DNA from: Porites lobata
Lineage: Eukaryota > Cnidaria > Anthozoa > Scleractinia > Poritidae
Length of the DNA stretch: 64,000 bases
Reading direction: 5' to 3'
Assembly: GCA_942486035.1 (NCBI GenBank)
Contig: CALNXK010000035.1
Location: forward strand, 952,501-1,016,500
Shown: one piece after another, positions 1 to 11,656 of the stretch
Numbering within the stretch: position 1 is the stretch's first letter
Layout of the letters: each line of letters opens with the position of its first letter
Position numbers and translations under genes: made by a program
Notes under the pieces: model-generated
Seen by the model: only the letters and a program-made list of their open reading frames with translations
Told to the model about the DNA's origin: nothing
The model's database searches: none

Positions 1-1294
1 TTGCATTGAATTATCGATTAAAGTACTAGAGCAGCTAAAAACTAATATTTGTAAAAATATCACTTTGAAAGGGTTCTTCGTCTTTTGATGGAGTAAGCTT
101 GAATGAGAGAGAGCTGTCATGTAGGTTAGGAAAGTAACTTATTTTAGGAGATTTTGCTATCTGAACAGTCATTGTATTATAAAAAGTGGTACTTTACTGT
201 TTACGTGTTCCGCGAGAGATGAATTCACGCTGTTATAGCAAAACTCAGTCTCAAATGTTTCTCTTGGTTTCCGGCCGCCGTGTTGGTGCCCGTTCGGATG
301 GCGTCTCCATGCAGAGCTCTATAAATTTAAGTAAATCAATTCTCCAAATATCTCGCATACGAAAAATTGCTTTGACCTAAATCTTAGCGTGGGTCTGAAC
401 ATATTACCCCCATTCAGTTTCCGGTTTCTGGAGTTACTCTATGGATCGGTTTCGATTTTTATGGCGTGACAGTGAAAACCAACCAAACTGGATACACGTG
501 TCATCCTTTTACAAGCTGATCCTTACAAAGCGACACATTCTCTGGTTGTCTTTTGTGGTAAAATTTTTGACGGTTAAGACGTCCTTCCTCGGAGTCCGTC
601 GGAAATATCGGGAAAACTCTCAGGTCGCTATGTTCTTTATAATTATTATGGTCAATTTTTAAGCTCTCTGGTAGTGCTGAGTTCCATTTGTGGAGTTAGT
701 ACTGTTTGCTTCATTTATTTATGGCATGGATTTTTTTTATCCTTTTCAACGCAAACTTAATTTTTAAATTGTCTCCCGCATGTTCACATTTTTTAGCCCC
801 CTGGTGCAGTTTTAGTACGATTCCGCTGGCCCCAATTTGCGACATTTGCGCCTCTCCGAAAAACATGACAGATACTCGGGGAGGGGAAATGGGCCCTCTT
901 AGCTTCAAACTGACGGCTAAATTATCAGTCATGATCGCGAAGTCACTCGCCAACTCAGCGAAATATATCTACAACCTATTTCCAAGGAAAACAAGGTATC
1001 TTTAGCTTCTGTTCACATGGCAAGTTTTGTACAATGCTTTACACAAACATTGTACGTGGCGACCAGCAAGGGAATAGGAGGCGGTTAGTCAAATTTTTAA
1101 ATATACAATAGCATCGGCGGTGCTACTTTAAACAGTATTTAAATTCGTTTTGTTTACTGTACCGGTACCTTTTTAGTTATCCGAGGAGTGTAAGTATTTC
1201 CAAAAGTCTTGGCAAGTTTAGATTTTTTCGTTCGTTGAGAACAGTACACTTATACAAATGTGACTGTTCTGATAGACCGGAAGGAAGTCTTTTG
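1..1294. other. No gene recognised (upstream flank)
   Basis: AT-rich sequence with only short open frames. No domain, splice-supported exon or repeat was recognised. It could hold the 5' end of the ROCO gene that follows, but I see no exon that can be joined with confidence. Confidence 0.5.
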
Positions 1295-1303
1295 TCTATT
1301 TCG

Positions 1304-2156
1304 TAGCCCGAATTTCATCCGATTGCTTCGAGTCGTTTTCTCCTCTCAGCAACGTCTGAATCGACTAGCCGTTAATACCGTCCAGTGACGTCACCACTAC
1401 CCGAAAACCGGGTAGTGATTTTGATTGGTTAATTGTCTAAACATTCGCATAATTATGTATAATTATGGGAAATTTTAGCGGGATTGACGCTTGATATTCA
1501 GCGGATCGCATCGGTGGCATGCTTGCGTGGAGTTCAAACATTTCGATAATCTTTATCGTAAACAGCAAAAATGGCCTTGTCTTCGAAACTGAATTGCTAA
1601 ATTGAACTGCGAATGAAGAATCATTGCGCAGAGTCGGTAGGTTTTTTATTTAGAGCCGCTGAGTGTTTTCCGCAGTGATTTTGTTTATGCGAAGTTTTTG
1701 CAGACCAATGTCATGTTGTCATTCGACCTTCTTGCTATTTTCACCCTCAACTGTAATGATTCTGTTAGCTTTTCTTTCTTGTTTCCTTGTTTTCTTTTTT
1801 CTTCGTAAAGGACCAAATAGCTTCTTTTGAATGAAAGGAAATTGTTGTGTTTTGGAACTAAGTGTTTCGCGTTTGTATTTATTTCATTGCGTGATTGCGC
1901 CGAGAGTACTGCATGCAGTTGATAGTTTGAACGTTAAAAACATGAATTACGATCGAAAAGAGTAAAGCAATTCTGTCAGCTGTTCTGTATCGTGTAGACA
2001 TTTCTAAACGACATTTTCTTGAAAATCGTGTTTTACTTTTTGCACGCATTAAAGCGAAGGAGTAGTGACGTCACTGGACTGCATTAACGGCCGGTCGATT
2101 CAGACGTTACTGATGGAGTAATAACGACTTGAAGTAATCGGATGAAATTCAGGCTA
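1304..2156. mobile_element. MULE-like non-autonomous DNA transposon
   Basis: The two ends are about 90 bp imperfect inverted repeats starting TAGCCCGAATTTCATCCGAT on the left and ending ATGAAATTCAGGCTA on the right. Both contain the palindrome GTGACGTCAC. The element is flanked by a near-perfect 9-bp duplication, TCTATTTCG (1295-1303) and TCTTTTTCG (2157-2165). A 9-bp target duplication with long TIRs fits Mutator-like elements. No transposase frame is present, so it would depend on a helper. Confidence 0.72.
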
Positions 2157-2165
2157 TCTTTTTCG

Positions 2166-2701
2166 GTTTCTCTTTACAAAATAAAGTTTTGGTAGTTTAG
2201 CCTATTAGCGTTTTTAATTAAACAGTTATTCCCCTTGATCTTGTGGGATATGAGTCAATTCGGCGCCACGCGTCTCGTTGGCTATTTCTCATCTCATATC
2301 CGAGGTGCGGTTGTTGAAAAAGTGTTAAATAACCCCAGTCTCTTTTCTAAACCGTGTGCACGCGGTTATTTCATCCTAGGTATTTTGAGAACGGATCTCT
2401 GGAGCCAGACTACAGTCTGCCTTGTCCAAAGTAGAAATATATTTGAAAGAAGCCAAATGGACCTGCAATTGTACAGAATTCTAAGGGACCCAAACTCCTT
2501 AGGATTAGGGGATGCTCGCCGCGTTTAATTTAAAAACTTCGGGATAGAGTCAACTTCGGGCAACTCAAACCTCGCGCCCAACTTAAACTTGCTATTTACC
2601 CCCTTTCACTAGTTAACTGTGTTTCTCGGTTGCTACGGCACTGATTAACTAAATGATTCCCGCTGAGTTTATTTTCTAAAATCAAATCAATTGTATATTA
2701 G
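2166..2701. other. No gene recognised; likely intron or 5' flank of the ROCO gene
   Basis: Nothing supportable beyond a short open frame (2235-2528) with no recognisable protein. It ends at the acceptor TATATTAG in front of the repeat-coding exon. Confidence 0.4.
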
Positions 2702-3074
2702 GTAGTAGGTTCCCAAAAGGCTCCAGGTTTGACAGAGACTGACGATCCTAAACAGGAAACTCAAGAAAAGAATGATCAACTGCAAGGAACAGAGAATCGA
2801 CAGATCTCTGAAGGTCATCTCCAGCCCGAAGACCCGCCTTCAAGACACAGTTACCGTGACGTTGGTTCGTCGCAAATGCAAGGAACAGAGAATCGACAGG
2901 TCTCCGGAGGTCCTTTCCAGAACGAAGAACCGCCTTCAAGACACAGCAGTTTCCGTGACGTTGGTTCGTCGCAACTGCAAGGAACAGAAAATCGAAAGGT
3001 CTCCGGAGTTCCTTTCCAGAACGAAGAACCGCCTTCAAGACACGGTCACCGTGATCACATCTCGCTAAGCAAAG
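2702..3074 (+). CDS. ROCO locus, N-terminal exon with three 33-residue repeats
   Basis: The exon is open from the acceptor ATATTAG at 2701 to a donor AAAG|GTATGA at 3074/3075 and ends in phase 1. It encodes about 124 residues. The first 25 are polar. Three tandem copies follow (2780-2875, 2876-2974, 2975-3067) of a 32-33-residue unit beginning L/MQGTENR and containing EPPSRHS and RDVGSSQ. The unit is hydrophilic and proline/serine-rich, probably disordered. I recognise no domain. No ATG precedes the repeats in this exon, so the start codon is probably in an upstream exon I could not place. The first in-frame ATG (2876) would remove the first repeat. The donor phase fits the P-loop exon at 3466 and equally the cassette-2 P-loop exon at 29726. 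Confidence 0.65.
2780..3067 (+). repeat. Coding tandem repeat, 3 units of 96-99 bp
   Basis: Three head-to-tail units start with CTGCAAGGAACAGAG or ATGCAAGGAACAGAG. The second and third are more alike, sharing a coding NEEPPSRH. Because units are multiples of three, all three + frames and one - frame stay open over the array, so overlapping open frames here are shadows. Confidence 0.85.
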
Positions 3075-3465
3075 GTATGAAGCCACACTATGCTGATTTG
3101 TAGTTTTTCAGTGCTGGAAGTTAGCAGTGGCATAGGAGCAATTATTGCCCGTTTGCACCATAAGAATTCGCGTTAGGGTAGAATTGCATTGCGAGGTAAA
3201 ACAAATTACTCAGTTACACTTTAAGGGAGAAATACCTGCAAAGAGATTTTTTGCTTAGTCGCCTTCTAAGAAAAATGTGAAACCTACTTATTAGCTACTT
3301 TAGTCAAATGGCGCTCTACACTTCTTACAGGTTCAGATAAAATGAGGGCATTTATGTCTCTTGGCTGACCGTTATTTTAATAGGAAAAGCCTTCTTAGAA
3401 TCTCCAATAAAACATGTTATTATGTATTATTTCATTTTTTTTCTTCATTTGAATGTTGCCTCTAG

Positions 3466-3830
3466 CTCCAAAAGAGATCCAAGCAAGAGGACGAAAAGCA
3501 ATTCTTGCCTATGAAAATGCTTTGAAGACTGGAAAAGTAAAGGTATACCGTGCTCGAATCATGTTGATAGGTCAAGATCGAGCAGGCAAGACAAGTATGA
3601 AGAGCTCTTTCTTAGGTCTTCCGTTCGATTCCGAGAAGCAGAGTACTGACGGAATTGAAATGGACCTTTCAAAATTTGAAATCGACGTCGATCAAGTAAA
3701 GAGCTGGAAACGCACTGATGATAATCTAGGTGTGTCTCAATTTGCGCACACTCTTGCGGGAATGGTAGCTGAAAAACTCGAACAAGAAGAAACAGAAATG
3801 GATACAGTTCAAGATGAAAAAATGGGTCAG
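3466..3830 (+). CDS. ROCO cassette 1: P-loop (G1) exon of the Roc GTPase
   Basis: The exon is bounded by TTGCCTCTAG|CTCC and GGTCAG|GTGAGT. It enters in phase 1 (GCT, Ala) and ends in phase 0, 122 codons. A short helix-like lead containing AYENALKTGKVKVYR is followed by the Walker A/G1 motif GQDRAGKT (nt 3570-3593) after a hydrophobic strand (ARIMLI). After LGLPF comes an acidic stretch (EQEETEMD) that pushes the next GTPase motif onto a later exon. The family is Roc of ROCO proteins, closest in style to MFHAS1-type members. The role would be nucleotide-dependent signalling or scaffolding. The substrate or partner cannot be told from sequence. Confidence 0.88.
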
Positions 3831-4109
3831 GTGAGTGGGTGTCTGGAAGGCGCCAGAAGACTAACAAAATAAGTAAATAGAGAAACGAGAATCGTTATAG
3901 ATTTCTAACATAGTAACAAACAGAGTAGTGTCAGTGATAATCAATGGCGCCGAAACAATAAGGCGTGACTAAGTTCTAGTTTTGTTTGTTTGTTCATTTT
4001 TCTGTACATCACGGGCGTCGAGATGGTTGGATTGAAACAAACATCAGGTTCTATCAAGTGTTTATGTAGCTTTTCAAGGTAAAGCCTGCCACAGGCGACT
4101 GAAAATATT

Positions 4110-5345
4110 ACGAACCAGAAATCTTGAAATGAAATGAAATCTCTATTTGATTTACCACAAAATACAAATAACGATAAAACAAGACAGTTACACAAAAGCA
4201 AATGAAAGTGGCGAGGAAGCCCAAAAAGAAACCATGAGGCTTATAGACATTGGGCTCCCTCAGAGTAAAAATAAAGTTAACAGTAACAGTAAGGCCAGGA
4301 TCGAAAGTAAAATACAATGAAGGTAAGTATAAATTAACTAATGACATAGACTGAGTTGACAAAATATAAAGTATGGTACATGTAACAATAAGTATAAAAA
4401 TAATATCAGACATGTGAAGAAAGATAACTATTTACTACAAGATTTATAACTAATAATTCATATATAATTTTTTTTTCAATTTCGTTTTGAATAAGTGGAG
4501 AGAATTAGATTCTTTAATATCATTTTCTATAGAGTTATAATAAGTAGGTCCTTGGAAACTGACAGAAAATTTACGAAGGTTTGTTCTACAAAAAGGAAGG
4601 TGAAAATCGTTCGCGTATCTAGTGGCATAGCTATGGACTTGTTTGTTTAAAGAAAAATAATTGTTGAACTTTGAAGGCAAAAGAGAATGGTTAAGTTTAC
4701 CCAATTCTAGTTGTCTAATATCGGAAAGTTTTAGTAGCTCTAATTCTTTGAAAATAGGGTCTGAATGAGAATCGAAAGTTGATTTAGAAATAATTCTGAT
4801 AACTCGCTTTTGCAAAGAGACAAGACGGCGAAGATTGGTTTTGTACGTAGATCCCCAGACAATAATACAATAATGAAGATAAGGATAAACTAAACAGTAA
4901 TAAAGAGTTTTTAGACAGGGTTTAGGTAGAAAAAATTTTGCTCTATTAATGACACCTATTGATTTCGAGATTTTACCAGCTACTTGAGAAATGTGCGGTT
5001 TCCAAGACAGATGTTCATCAAGGACTACACCGAGGAAGACCGTTTCCTTAACCTGTTCGATTCTCTGTTCATTTATGCATATTTGCATACGAAAATGATA
5101 CCTTTTCTGTCTAGGCTTAAATAACATAAAGTTTGTTTTCTTTAGGTTTAAGGAGAGTTTGTTTGCCTTAAACCAAGTGGATAATTTATTAAGGTCGGAA
5201 TTGAGTGAGGCTGCCAGGTAGACAGGATCTTTATGGGACATAAATACATTAGTATCATCAGCGAATAAAATCAGCTCGACGAGCGTCGATACGTTATTTA
5301 AATAATTAATATAGAGCAAGAAAAAATGTATGAAAATCATATATG
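4110..5345 (-). mobile_element. 5'-truncated LINE (reverse transcriptase)
   Basis: A - strand frame of 296 codons (4450-5340) is uninterrupted. It has the reverse-transcriptase catalytic box FADD (LILFADDTNVFM) followed by the thumb and C-terminal region typical of non-LTR elements (KTNFMLF, FLGVVLDEHLSWKPHI, YPYLHYCIIVWG). The 5' part, with endonuclease and RT fingers, is missing, as expected of incomplete reverse transcription. Downstream on the same strand is an AT-rich 3' UTR ending near 4110 with a short ATTTC-type repeat (TTTCATTTCATTTC). The CR1/L2 group is the best guess. The open frame suggests a fairly recent insertion in the intron between the P-loop exon and the next ROCO exon. 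Confidence 0.85.
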
Positions 5346-5380
5346 TAAACTGCGGGGTGAAGAATTATATGAAGGTACTC

Positions 5381-5656
5381 GCAGTTATAGACGCAACTTT
5401 TACAGTTGCGAAAAAAAAGCCTGAATAAAATTCAGGCTTGTACGGGATTCGAACCTTTGACCTCTGCGATACCGGTGCAGCGCTCTTACCAATTGAGCTA
5501 ACAAGCTAACGACCTGCTTCCAGTTGGCTTGTTGGCTCAATTGGTAACCTGCACCGTTATCGCAGAGGTCAAGTGTTTGAATCCCGTACAAGCCAGAATT
5601 TTTTTCAGGCTTTCCTTTCGCAACTGCAAAAGTTGCGTCTATAACTGCGATGATCT
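5381..5656. mobile_element. Palindromic element built from two inverted tRNA-like units
   Basis: Outer arms GCAGTTATAGACGCAACTTT and its complement AGTTGCGTCTATAACTGC bracket the element. Inside are two inverted units of about 75 bp that resemble a tRNA gene: GCTTGTTAGCTCAATTGGTA (D arm, A box) and GGTTCGAATCCCGTACAAGC (T arm, B box) on the - strand (about 5437-5508), and a more diverged copy on the + strand (about 5527-5597). The acceptor arms pair (GGCTTGT with ACAAGCC), but the T stem and anticodon loop are irregular. These are more likely tRNA-derived repeat sequence than working tRNA genes, and I do not assign an isotype. Confidence 0.7.
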
Positions 5657-6060
5657 ACTTTCATATAATTAAATCCTATAAGCAAAAGTTCATTGAATTA
5701 TGAGATGATAGGGTCACTAAGACGTAGTGGTTTCCTTATATTATTGTTTCATTGTGTAATAGTTAGTATAGAAAACTGATTTTTGCTGGCTCAGGTATTC
5801 TCGTCACAAGGATTGTATCAGCTTTTATAGCGAACTTAATAGTACAGGGCTCCTAAGTTACACTGTTAATTTGCGGAGGAATTTACGTAAAGGCAAATTT
5901 TTGTCGTGACCTTTGGTCTACGTGTCGAAATATATAATGCGGAAATACCTTATAAACGGGTCCGGGTGAATACTTCAACGTGAATGCAGACGTCTTTTTG
6001 AAAAAGGGTCAATACCTTGGAACAAGAGATCATAATAGGTCGTATTATGACCTCTTGTTT
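5657..6060. other. Intron, nothing recognised
   Basis: AT-rich intronic sequence between two small elements, with no exon or repeat signature. Confidence 0.45.
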
Positions 6061-6156
6061 TAGCCTGCGTAGCAAGCGAGTTCGTCAAGAAGAGAAGAGA
6101 GTGAAAAAGAAACTTTGGCGCAAAAACTCGATCCGAAACGCATGCTACGCAGGCTA
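6061..6156. mobile_element. Short MITE, TAGCCTGCGTAGCAAGCG family
   Basis: A 96-bp element with inverted ends TAGCCTGCGTAGCAAGCG and GCATGCTACGCAGGCTA. The flanking nonamers CTCTTGTTT and CGCTTGCTT match at 7 of 9 positions and look like a decayed 9-bp target duplication. A second, better preserved member is at 61562-61672. Confidence 0.75.
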
Positions 6157-9100
6157 CGCTTGCTTGGAGCACGGATTGGCACAGTTGGTTAGTGCGTGGC
6201 GTTCTGTGCGATAGGTCCCGAGTACGATTACTACAGTCTCAGACAAAAATAGTTGGGACACTTCCATCCAACACTGGTTTTTCACTTCTGGCCCGTCTCC
6301 TCGTCCTCCCAATGCTGTTAACTCACCAAATCCCACCAAAAAGACAGCAAAGTGTCCAAACATTATTGACTGAGACTCTAGGTGTGACTTCAAATCCTTC
6401 CTTCCACCTCTTTCCTCTCCATGAAGCTGTAGGCAGTTTTAATCGGAGCACTGGTGGAAATTGGGGGGGAGGGGAGGTGTTAAGGTGCACCGTTGGCCTC
6501 AATGCACGCTTTACTAGCCATAGCAATCATCTGACAGTCCGGCTGCTGATGGTCCGTACTGATAATGTAGGAACGTATATGCGATGATGTGCTGTTTTTA
6601 ACCCAGTCTCTCTTCTTCTTTTTTTAAAGTTTGGTTTTAACATTTCTGAAGAACCTGGGAAACAAGGAGCAAACATGGATCCAAAGCCTCGAGATAAACC
6701 TCCAATTAGGCAGGTCAGTGATTATTGTCCTCTAATTAGCTTGCTCGTGAACAAGAAAATGCGAGAATACTTAAAACCATGGCGCCGGTTCCTGGAAAGC
6801 CAATTAGTTCAAATTGGCCAGGATAAAAGATCGCTTATCGCGAAATATATCCCATGATTTCATTCTGTTCCTGAAAGCACAATCAAACCTTATCCAGGAA
6901 TAAACTGTTTGTTAAAGTTAACCCACCTAGCGAGGTCGATTAACTCATCGGGGAAGCTTGTCTAAAGAAAAGAAATGGCAAACTTACTGTCCACTTTGAT
7001 TTGGTCCACAAATACGCGAAAGAAAGTTACAACAGCGAGAAAATGATCTCAAGTAATTCACTGATGAAGAACGACGCAGCAGATTTAGGTTACGCCGAGA
7101 GTCAATAAAATAGCTGCGTGGTAGAAATCCTCAAGGACGACCTCCAGGGACAGATAAGGAAAAACCATGCGCTTTCATCATCGTTACAAGTTCTCTTAGG
7201 ACTGCATTTTTTGCTCTCGGCAGTTTTCCGCCATTTTTTTTGTTTACTTCACCTGCGCCGACCACCGCGCCGCGACCCGCGCATAACATTTTTTGCGCCA
7301 TATTTTCAAAAGCAGGCATTCCAAAATCCAAACCTAGTTGAACCGGTTTATTCTAGAACTAATCTCGGATTAGTTAATCGTTGGATAATTTCGCCTTTAT
7401 CAACCTCTTTTTAAGCCACGATTAGTTATACGGAGAATAAGAATTAATTAATCGTGGATTAACCACTAATTGGAAGATAGTTTAATCGCTTTCCATGGAA
7501 CCCCGGGACTGAAGGACACTTGATAGTTACAGTTGACTCCGGATAACTTGAACAAAAATCGATTTCTCCTGGATTTCCTTCCTACATTTACTGTAATTTT
7601 ACCCTTGGTAACTGGAACCCTCGATAACTCGAACCTCCTGCTAGCTCAAAGTAATTTTTGTTTCTCCTCACATTATTTCTATATAATTTTACTACCGATA
7701 ACTCGAACTATGTTTTTTAGCGCCTAAAAAGTCGGGAAAAAACAGTTTACTGGCGTCCGAAACATTGAATTTTGAATTTCCTATTGACGTGTTGCTAGTG
7801 TAGGCTGATGTTGTTTGTCACAAATCTAACGTGTCTGAACAGTTTTACTTTACAAAAGAGTAAAACGCATGCTCTATTTAGGCTATATTTTGTTACGTTA
7901 CGTGTTGATTTATATTCTAGAAGAATCTTTCAATTTTCACTTCAATTTTCGAGCTCCTAATTATAATGTTATCGGGAGTAAGCACCCTCTCGGTGTAGAT
8001 TATGCATGTGATACCGTTTTCTTCTTAAAGTAAGCACCAGCGTTTAAAAGTCCTTCCGTATTTAGGCCCGTGGCTTATGTATTTTAAAATTGCCCTTGGA
8101 TAACTTAAGTATCAACTACGATGAGAACCAATTGTTATGGTAAACCAGGTGTATTGTAGGAAATGTGAAAATGTTGAATAGCGTGTTCTTTGGTACTGCG
8201 AACACTATATTTGGTTAGTTATTGTGCTCACAGTTATGTTTTGTATACTGTATTCCGTTTTTATTTACGAAAGATTTTGAATTACTATTTTTTTTCGAAT
8301 ATAAGCCCCTGGGCTTGTTTTCAGCATTTTACGGTATTCTTATTGAGATATTGACTAGTAATAATTGCAAATTACGGGACTGCGTTCAATGGGGAGGAGA
8401 TGGGGGTGGGTAGTGAGTGGTAGTGGTAAGGGGGTGCATAACATGATGAGCTTGTAAGATTGAGAAATTAGCAAGCTGTCCTTATCAGTGTTATTGTTTA
8501 TCCTCTAACTTTACATTTCGTTACTATTTCATTATTCCTCAAATATGTAAGAGCGTACTGTATTTTTGACATTTACTTGGTTAAACCTCTAAGTAAGTAC
8601 ATGTAAGTAACAACAGGTCAAACACTGACTACGATCCTCAGGATATTCTTTTGCACTGTAGGATGGTCAATAAAATTGGCTAAAAATTGAGATATAGAAA
8701 ATTAAAAGTCATCTGAAAAGAGTATTGATAGAGATGTCAAAGGATCGTGTACCACTTTAAACCCTTGTTACGTGACACTAAGCTAACACTACTCACCATC
8801 TTAGCACTGTTTTCAAAATACAACGCACCTGGAATTAGTGAGATGAAAAGGTCAACCTTTTACCGTTCAACTTCTTGTATATTTTTCCAAAATGGTGGCA
8901 AACAAAAGAGTGTACCAGGCTGTAAATAGCTTTTAGAATTAAATATGGTCGATCTAAGCTGATCTTGCTTGAATCTATAAAAACGAATACAGTGTGCAGA
9001 ACACATTGTTAACTAATGTCTACGTATCCGATTATCTTGGAATGGAGTTTTTCCTACAAAAAAAAAATTAATTGAAAACTGCGAGGAAAACGATAATTTC

Positions 9101-9624
9101 AAACCCGTAGTAAACAGAAAATCGCCAATGTTTCATTGGTGAACGAGTGTCACAGAATAGATACCAGTTCCCGGGCAAGAAAAACTAAGCACATGAGATC
9201 GAGGCAAAATGTGTCACGCCGGTCTTATGTCCAAGTTTGCACGCAGTTGCAAAAATTGCAAAACAGAAGAGAAATTGCAAAATTTGGCACACAAAACGGT
9301 TACTATGTTATGTACGGTACATGTTTAGTAAGCATTCTCCTCCTTCGAACACAGTAAAGAAATATTTAGTAGAACTAGGCCCCGCCCCTGCGAGATGAAC
9401 TTTTATCCCCTGAAACGCGCCAAATTTACAGGAGGAATTTTCCTCTTGTGGGTTTTATCCAATCACGAATGGTTTTACTGGTGCGCCGTCAATCGAACCC
9501 GATGACGCCACATGAAACGTGACTCGAACTGTTTTTATCTAAATTGAGCTGTATATTTTCTTTTGCGAGCTGTATTACGATTTCGTTTTATCGCCTGTAT
9601 TCAAATAAAAAGTCGAGTGCAAAT
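6157..9624. other. Intron; scattered low-copy-like AT-rich sequence
   Basis: No exon is supported. Between 7530 and 7720 the phrase GATAACTCGAAC and variants recur three times, as in decayed DNA transposons, but I cannot define ends. At 7325-7480 there are interspersed direct and inverted copies of a TTAATCG/GGATTA word. The rest is unremarkable. Confidence 0.4.
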
Positions 9625-9871
9625 CATCATCATCAAGTCTCATCGCGCCAGTAGGCTCATAAGGCCTCCATGCTCTCTGGCCAACAATTTCTGCCTTGTG
9701 CAACCGCTTTGGCTACTTCCCAGCTCTTCCAACCAGCTTTGTTTCGCTCTTTCTGGACTGTCCTTCTCCAAGTAGTTTTTGGTCTTCCTCTCACCCTCCG
9801 ACCTTCAGTAGTCCATCCTAATGCTGTAAAGCAGTCGTTCTCACCCTCTCTCCTTAGTATGTGACCTAGCC

Positions 9872-9874
<3 letters not shown>
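9625..9874 (-). mobile_element. LINE 3' fragment (C-terminal tail of ORF2)
   Basis: The reverse strand encodes a C-terminal LINE segment. Readable motifs are WLGHILRR, ALGWTTEGRR and RGRPKTTWRRTV, the conserved tail of RTE-like and related non-LTR retrotransposons. The 3' end carries a GATGATGATGA tail (about 9627-9637), as expected after ORF2. The 5' side is cut off by the AAT microsatellite. Only about 80 codons survive. Confidence 0.75.

Positions 9875-9924
<50 letters not shown>
9875..9924. repeat. (AAT)n microsatellite
   Basis: Uninterrupted TAA/AAT trinucleotide run of about 50 bp directly beside the LINE tail. A second shorter run is at 10014-10036. Confidence 0.95.
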
Positions 9925-9927
<3 letters not shown>

Positions 9928-10013
9928 GTATAGCGCCGATATCAATATTGCTATTTTCATCAGCGCTTAAAAATAAAAATATTAAAAAAATAAAAACAAA
10001 ATAAAATAAAAAA

Positions 10014-10036
10014 AATAATAATAATAATAATAATAA
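10014..10036. repeat. (AAT)n microsatellite, second run
   Basis: About 23 bp of AAT repeats in an A-rich tract that follows a GCGCCGATATCAATATTGC segment. Confidence 0.9.
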
Positions 10037-10584
10037 GTGCATAAAATATACATGCAAAAAGTGCATGAACCTACCAAAAAGAGTAAAACAATTATGTCAA
10101 CACTAAAACTATAAAAATTACCTAGACTACTTAAATCGTAAAAAATTGCATAAAACCTGCTAAAAACGAGATTAAAAAAGCACATAAAATCACAAAAAAG
10201 CTTTCTGAAATAAAAATGTCTTGAGTGTCTTTTTAAAAGATACTACTGAGCGGCTACGCCTAATTGAATAGGGCAATGAATTCCATAGTTGAGGAGCAGC
10301 AGCAGCAAAAGATCGATCTCCTAACGTTGTTAAAGTTCCACCTTCTTCGTCGAACCTCACAGCTCCTTCGGGACGTTTCTAGGCGGACAATCAGTAATCG
10401 TGCGTAGTGCCTGTGTACGTGTGTGTGTGCGCGTGAGTATGCAAAAACTACCTAAGTTACTTCGGCTACTCTGTATTATATATCTGGACTGTTAAGTAAT
10501 TACTGTATAGTAGCAATGTAATCATGTATCTATATGCTTTATATGTAAGTAATGTAAATAAGTGATGCAAATAAATTAATTAAT

Positions 10585-10748
10585 AATAAAAAAAAAGTCA
10601 GTGTCCGTTGTCCGCATTAACGGGTGCCCGTATTAAGCGGGATAATTCTATTAGCGAAAATGTAAGAGCCTTTCCCGGGACAAAAATAACTGTCCGTAAT
10701 GACTAGGTGTCCGTATTAAGCGGGTGTTTGAAAGCGGGTTTCGACAGT
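10585..10748. repeat. Decayed repeat with TGTCCGTATTAAGCGGG boxes
   Basis: The word GTCCGTATTAAGCGGG or close variants (GCCCGTATTAAGCGGG, GTCCGCATTAACGGG) occurs three times within 160 bp, ending GGGTTTCGACAGTAC. It resembles the TIR of pogo/Tigger-like elements such as the one at 38668, but no second end or target duplication is clear. Confidence 0.55.
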
Positions 10749-10961
10749 ACTCAAAAAGAGACAAGTTTTGGTGTCAAAATGTCAAAATTTTCGTTCAAGA
10801 AACGTTCTTTTGTAGCACCAGATAAATTGAATTTTTTAGGGAGTGTTAAACTTTAATTTTTACCAGCATTCCTTGCCCCTCGGACCATGCCACTGTACTC
10901 TTACTTGAATTATATTTTATAGTGAATGTTAAGTATCATAACCATTTCAAACCTTTTTTAG

Positions 10962-11656
10962 GGTACCATCGACGCGAAAGAAGGAAAAGAGAGAACCAAA
11001 ACACCTGCGATACCTCAATTAGAAATCAACCCCGCCTTGCCTCCAGAAGAATTTACCGATCTCCTTGTTCAACGTTTGGAAGGTTTAAATCTTGAAAGTG
11101 ACACCTCAGCAGTTGAACACCACATGATTCTTGACCTGTGGGACTTTGCTGGGCAACATCTTTACTATACTTGTTACCCAGTTTTCTTATCGTCGCGAGC
11201 AGTATATTTGTTGGTTTACAATCTCAACAAAGGATTAAATGAAGTAGCTTTGCCTTGTTTTAGACGAGGATTTTTCAACATTCCTCTAAAGAACTCAAGT
11301 CGCGAAACGAATTTGGAAAACTTGTTGTCGTGGTTGGTCACCGTTAGCTCAATTTGCTCATCACAATCAGAAACTACTGAAGGAGAAAAGAAAGAAGCAG
11401 ATCTGCCCTATTCTCGCCCACCAGTGTTCATAGTGGGGACACATGCCGACAAAAAACAACATAAGGAGATCAGGGAGATGGAATCCCAAATTAAGAAGGA
11501 AATTTTTTCGAAGGACTACGAAAGTCACGTGATCCTTCCTTTCTTTTCAGTTGATAATACGCAAGGATCTTCTGATGAGGGGGTTTCCAAACTTCAAAAG
11601 AAAATAATCGAAGTTTTGAAGAAAGAACCATACATGGGGGAGGAGGTACCCATAAG
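10962..11656 (+). CDS. ROCO cassette 1: Roc GTPase G3-G5 exon
   Basis: Acceptor CTTTTTTAG|GGTACC, donor CATAAG|GTTTGT. It enters in phase 0, continuing the P-loop exon, and leaves in phase 2, 695 nt. It encodes the rest of the Roc domain: G3/switch II DLWDFAGQ (the DxxG box with ROCO-type WDFAGQ), a strand SRAVYLLVYNL, a conserved SWL-SSICSS segment, the G4-like GTHAD, and a G5-like region around FFSVDNTQGS. G4 is THAD instead of the N/TKxD of Ras, as in other ROCO proteins. A hydrophilic insert (EGEKKEADLP) precedes G4. It is about 7 kb from the P-loop exon because of intron insertions. Confidence 0.92.

Noticed and set aside
2748..3086. Overlapping open frames on both strands across the repeat exon
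   Set aside because: They arise from a tandem repeat whose unit is a multiple of three; only the frame that splices in phase to the P-loop exon is kept.
5437..5597. Two functional tRNA genes
   Set aside because: Irregular T stem and anticodon loop, and the palindromic setting points to a repeat.
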